Part shown: one piece after another, positions 59,995 to 64,000 of the stretch
Layout: each line of letters starts with the position of its first letter
Numbering within the stretch: position 1 is the stretch's first letter
NCBI RefSeq assembly: GCF_020382885.2
Contig: NC_058495.1
Span: 2,473,627 to 2,537,626 of the forward strand
Reading direction: 5' to 3'
Source of the DNA: Scatophagus argus
Taxonomy: Eukaryota; Chordata; Actinopteri; Scatophagidae
DNA length: 64,000 nucleotides
Notes under the pieces: generated by a model
The model's input: the letters and a program-made list of their open reading frames with translations, nothing else
Told to the model about the DNA's origin: nothing
Database searches by the model: none
Program-made: the position numbers and the translations under genes

Positions 59995-60211
59995 GGCCCG
60001 CTCGGTACCGCTGATAATCTAACCAATCAGAGCAGTAGAGATTGTCTGCAGCCGCGGCGGGGCGTTCCTGTCGAGTTTATTGTTTTGATTGGTTGAGGTC
60101 GGAGTGGTTGCAGCTGTGGTGGGTGTTCCTCTATGGTTCCAGTCGTAACAAAACAGGAGATATCAGGAACGCCCACACAGATCATTGGTTTACATAGAAC
60201 AGGAACGCCCC
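59995..60211 (-). promoter_or_regulatory. atrip: atrip upstream region with CCAAT boxes and repeated CAGGAACGCCCC
   Basis: CCAAT-type words occur at 60021-60030 (AACCAATCAG), 60088-60094 (ATTGGTT inverted) and 60184-60190. The word GGGGCGTTCCTG (60059-60070) recurs in decayed form at about 60119-60130. It recurs inverted as CAGGAACGCCC at 60164-60174 and exactly inverted at 60200-60211. The GC-rich core at 60048-60070 would suit a housekeeping promoter. Confidence 0.5.
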
Positions 60212-61200
60212 GTAGCTACTGTCCATTTTTTTGTCCAATAACTTTATTGACTGCTCTATTGTCGGATTACTGTGTCCATCATGTAGTTTTCTGTGGAAAC
60301 AAATTAGTGACTGCTGGATTCACATTGATGACTTATCTTCTAGCACTGCCCTACTATTCTGCTTCTCCACTGAACAGCTACAGCAACCTCAAAGTGCCAA
60401 AAAAGGTCAATGTCAGATGCCCAAACGGTTAAAAACACGCCTACCACTAGATGGAGGCATTGCGTGCCACGGCAGCACATACGGTATGTCTCTATATTTC
60501 TATTTTATTTATTACTCCTCTAGCACTGTAGCTTGGTGAGAAAGAAGAACAAAATGGAGCAATTTACTTTAAAATGTAAGACATTAAATCAAAATAATTA
60601 CACATAAAACCTCTGTGCTACCCAGAACCAATGCTTAAAGTAAATCTCAGAAGAGTATCAACTGATCATAAGGAAATACTAATTAAAACGCACTGAAGAG
60701 AAACCTGGCTGCCCCATTCGTCTTCTTCTGCTCTCAGTTTACTGGTGGATCATGAACAACTTTATGCTGCAAACCTTCACCGTCTGTACAAGAAAGTGTA
60801 GCATCAAGACAATCCACCCTATTTTCACCTACACCTTAGATTCTATAATGGCTGACACTATTAATGATTTATATACAGATAACTGGTGTACCAATTCCCA
60901 CACACTCCTGTTTGTAGTTAGAACCATCTGTACTGATTTTGTGATAATTGTCATAACTGTCCTTCAGTTACATACTTCTGTCATTTGCCACTGTCTTTTC
61001 TTTTCCAGAATACTCATGTCTGAGTTTGCTTCTAAAGCTAAGGGTGTATGCTACTAAATGGGGTGGACCTGGTGAACCCTGTAACCTCCATTTCATATGT
61101 TGTAGCTCTTACTTTCCTTGTCCACCCAACTGCCTGTCCCTGGAACGCAGAGTACTCTCAGCAGTCCCGTAGAATCTTTGTACAGTTTTCTTCCAAAATT
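60212..61200. other. No supported gene
   Basis: Several short plus-strand frames (up to 101 codons, 60752-61057) have no splice signals, domain or codon pattern that I trust. No known repeat is recognised. Confidence 0.5.
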
Positions 61201-61213
61201 CCTTTTGTGCTGA

Positions 61214-61900
61214 TGTACACTATATAGACAAAAGTATCCAGATATTAATCATTAAATATCAAACAGTTTATGAAATAGTCAAAAATATTATCCACCTGCC
61301 TGCTGAACTTGCATCCTGCAGCCTTTAGTATCATTAGGGTTGCAGTGCATTAGAAGTGCAAATTAATTAATTTATTTTCATATCATTTTCAAGTGTATCT
61401 TTGTATGCAGGTCATCAGATACATTACATTACATGTAATGTATGCTACTCTATATAGACAAAAATATCCAGATTATGGGGCTGGTTTTCAGGGGTTGGGC
61501 TTAGCCCCTTAATTCCAGTGAAGGGAAATCTTAATGCTTCAGCATACCAAGACATTTTGGACAATGCTATGCTTCCAACTTTGTGGCAACAGTTTGGGGA
61601 AGGTTCTGTTCTATTCCAGCATGACTGTGTCCCAGTACACAAAGCAAAGTCCATAAAGACATGGTTGGATGAGTTTGGTGTGGAAGAACTTGACTCGAAC
61701 ACCTTCTGGATGAGGTGGAAAGGTGACTGTGGGCCAGATCATTTCACCTAACATCAGTGCCTGACCTCGCTATTGCTCTATTACATGACTGGGCAAAAAT
61801 TCCCACAGAAACGGGAAGACTTGTTTCTTGTGCAAAGTCTTCCTGGAAGAGTGTTATAGTTGCAAAGCTGTATCAGTCTGCCATATCAATCATTCCCTCA
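61214..61900 (+). mobile_element. Tc1/mariner-like element, inactive
   Basis: It starts with TACACTATATAGACAAAAGTATCC (from 61216). A second TIR-like TATATAGACAAAAATATCCAG lies at about 61452, so the 5' end is duplicated or a second element is nested. The plus strand reads VKGNLNASAYQDILDNAMLP, FQHDCVPVHKAKSIKTWLDE and FGVEELD, and then is frameshifted through the region corresponding to LWDE. No intact transposase. Confidence 0.8.
61425..61442. repeat. 18-base perfect palindrome
   Basis: TACATTACATGTAATGTA reads identically on both strands. It lies between the two TIR-like ends of the Tc1-like element. Confidence 0.9.
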
Positions 61901-62201
61901 TGCTGGACTGCTTTCTGTACCAGACAAATTGTGCTAAACATGCAAATGAAAATAGAAAAGTAGCTTTAGCAACTAAGAGTAGTTTCCCTCTTTGTAGAAA
62001 TATTTTTGCTGAGAGTTGATGAAATTTGATATCAAGGAGCACTACCTTCTAAATATTGTGTGTGTGTTTTTGTATAGTTTCTTTTAAAAAGGGTGCAAAT
62101 ATCCCTGTATTTTCTTGTTACTCAACCTACCTGCACCTTTATTTTGCTATATTTGTGCTGATATGAAAATGTGAATTTCCCCAGTGTGGGACTAATGAAG
62201 G

Positions 62202-62204
<3 letters not shown>

Positions 62205-62232
<28 letters not shown>
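62205..62232. repeat. CTTAT pentanucleotide repeat
   Basis: About five TATCT/CTTAT units follow TGGGACTAATGAAGGCC, a typical fish LINE 3' tail (GTGGGACTAATAAAGGAT-like). The tract is therefore probably the tail of a truncated LINE at about 62110-62232. Confidence 0.75.
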
Positions 62233-62233
<1 letters not shown>

Positions 62234-62727
62234 GTATGATGAAGCTGCAGTTAGTATGAAACAAAAATCCAGCTCAAAAATGTGGGAAGCTGCTGGATCC
62301 GTCCAGAGGGAGCAAAATCTGTCTATCAGCACCTCTGAAGCTCACAAATGAACACATTTTAGGCCTATCTCACTTTAATATAATTATTTGTGATTTTGAC
62401 ACCTTTTTGTATGTCATAGCAACATGGTCACACTATACATAGCAATTAGGCAATGCTTATACAATTATTTTATCAGCCCCTCTTTTCTCTCATCGGGAAT
62501 TTAAAAAAAAAAGAAAATTAATCAACTGCACCGTTGTGACACCCATCATGTTGGTAATCTGACATTAGCTGCAATTTTTTTTATTTAAATCTCAAAGACT
62601 GCATGTTAATATGAATCTCTACATACACTGTCTTCATATAGATGCTTCTTGTGGCTTCTCAGCAACAGCAAGTGTGCTTTCCATTTTTAGATATAGACAG
62701 GTCTGTGTGTTGCAGCTGAGGCATACA

Positions 62728-62762
62728 GTGTGTGTGTGTGTGTGTGTGTGTGTCTGACAGAT

Positions 62763-62812
<50 letters not shown>
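62728..62812. repeat. GT then CT microsatellite
   Basis: A TG tract (62730-62753) is followed by a CT tract of about 24 units (62764-62812). An ATC tract lies nearby at 62877-62903. Frames across these are low complexity. 61901-62700 and 62904-63540 show no supported gene. Confidence 0.95.
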
Positions 62813-62814
<2 letters not shown>

Positions 62815-63540
62815 CCTCCATACTTCAGTAGCCTACAGAAATGGCAGAGCTCAGCGACAGGCATCCAGATGCACCCATCATCATCATCATCATCATCATC
62901 ATCACGCGTGTGCACATGCGCATACACCCACACACAATCACCACTTACATCTGCACCATCATCTGCACTACCTGTATCACTAGTATACTGGACCACGGCA
63001 GGTCTCCTCTGCACAAATTCAGCTCTTTACACACACACACACACACTCACACTCACACACATATCTGGTGGGCAAGTTGGTTACCATAACGACCAAACAG
63101 GCAAAGCAGGGTCACTGAGTGAATCAGTGAATCAGATATGAAATGAAATGAAGGCTACATACAGGACACCTCTACCAGGACTTCCAGCCCATAGCGCAGA
63201 TGTTCCTGTATATGCCGGCCACTTGGTTATGGCGTTCCATGTATGCTGTTCCTCCCTTACATGCTGAATTGTCTCAGGGGCATCTTTGCACAGCCTGGAC
63301 CTTTTTTTCTATTCCTGGATCTTTGTTGTTTCATCCTGGACAGTGGTTATGACATTCACTAGTCCTTGGTCTCCCTCCTTCTGCTTAGTGTACAGTTTCA
63401 AGGGGCTGGACTTGGACTTGGAGGAGCTTCCTTGTTTTGATGACAACAGCCTTTATCTCCTTCTGCACTTTTGTTAACATAACCTTTATGAAAGGTTAAA
63501 GGAATGAGACTTGCTGAACATTCTGTGGCAGGGTGCCATT

Positions 63541-63835
63541 TTTAGATTATAATTCAAATCAATTTACTCATATAATGTTGTCTCATGATGTTTTCCAAAT
63601 ATAGTAGGCCTAGCCCTTGACCATACTCCTCAATTTAGTCTTTACAATAGAAAGACCCAGAATTCCCCCATGAGCAAGCACTTGGCAATGGCAGTGAGGA
63701 AAAACTGCCTTTTAGAAGGCAGAAACTTCTGCCTTGGTTGGTTGGGTTGAGAGAGAAAGAGAGAGAGAAGGAGAGAGACAGAGAGAGAGAGAGAGAGTGC
63801 AGGCACACAAACAGAGATAAGTAGCAATGCCAATA
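63541..63835 (-). mobile_element. L2-like LINE 3' tail, minus orientation
   Basis: It shares TCATGATGTTTTCCAAATA, GAATTCCCCCATGAGCAAGC and ACTTGGCAATGGCAGTGAGG (inverted) with the 57480-57690 tail, and it ends in a GA tract (63751-63797) corresponding to the CT tract there. Truncated. Confidence 0.75.
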
Positions 63836-64000
63836 ATAATATAGAGTACTGGAACTATATGTAATAATAACAATGATATGTACAGTAACTACTATAATAA
63901 TTATAACAATAAGAGGTAGAGCGGTTGTCCACCAGTGGCTCTTCCAATCGTGTTCATGTGAATGATTGCTGCTCCTGATGAATCCGACCCAAACCTTACA

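Noticed and set aside
62877..62903. Array of ATC units as a CRISPR-like or coding His/Ile repeat
   Set aside because: Simple trinucleotide microsatellite with no spacers and no supported gene.

Overview
This window looks like ordinary euchromatic DNA from a teleost fish, probably a percomorph. The evidence is vertebrate-type split genes with GT-AG introns, many CA/GT, GACA and ATAAT microsatellites, and fish-type dispersed repeats: L2/Maui-like LINEs with a YADD-region reverse transcriptase, Tc1/mariner fragments, tRNA-derived SINEs and a pogo/Tigger-like fragment. No bacterial operon, CRISPR array or rRNA gene is visible.

Three conserved protein genes can be reconstructed exon by exon with all splice phases agreeing. 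(1) A purine nucleoside phosphorylase gene, pnp (minus strand, 15.3 to 9.6 kb, 7 coding exons, 296 aa). (2) A Tribbles pseudokinase gene, trib3 (plus strand, untranslated exon near 40.1-40.7 kb, coding exons 42.8-44.2 kb, 354 aa). (3) The ATR-interacting checkpoint protein, atrip (minus strand, 58.8 to 46.5 kb, 16 coding exons, 793 aa). trib3 and atrip converge tail to tail. A fourth, uncertain gene lies just downstream of pnp on the same strand (8.7 to 6.4 kb). Four phase-compatible exons predict a 110-residue single-pass membrane protein that I do not recognise.

Layout: 1-5.3 kb holds a degraded LINE with a SINE nested in it, a 145-bp ATAAT satellite and a fold-back duplication. 5.5-8.9 kb holds the candidate membrane-protein gene and unassigned possible exons. 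9.4-15.4 kb is pnp. 15.4-40 kb is a gene-poor stretch dominated by L2 copies, Tc1 fragments, SINEs, a Tigger fragment and microsatellites. 40-45.5 kb is trib3. 46.3-60 kb is atrip, with an LTR-like segment and an L2 tail in its introns. 60-64 kb is repeats and microsatellites.

Functionally, pnp acts in purine salvage, trib3 in stress signalling and atrip in the DNA-damage checkpoint. Nothing indicates that they work as a unit. The most noteworthy observations are an exact inverted pair of ATF4/C-EBP composite motifs in trib3 intron 1, loss of the beta-3 lysine in Trib3, four perfect short-loop hairpins suggestive of template-switch mutations, a CpG-decayed tandem and inverted repeat cluster upstream of atrip, and an overlapping upstream ORF at the pnp start.
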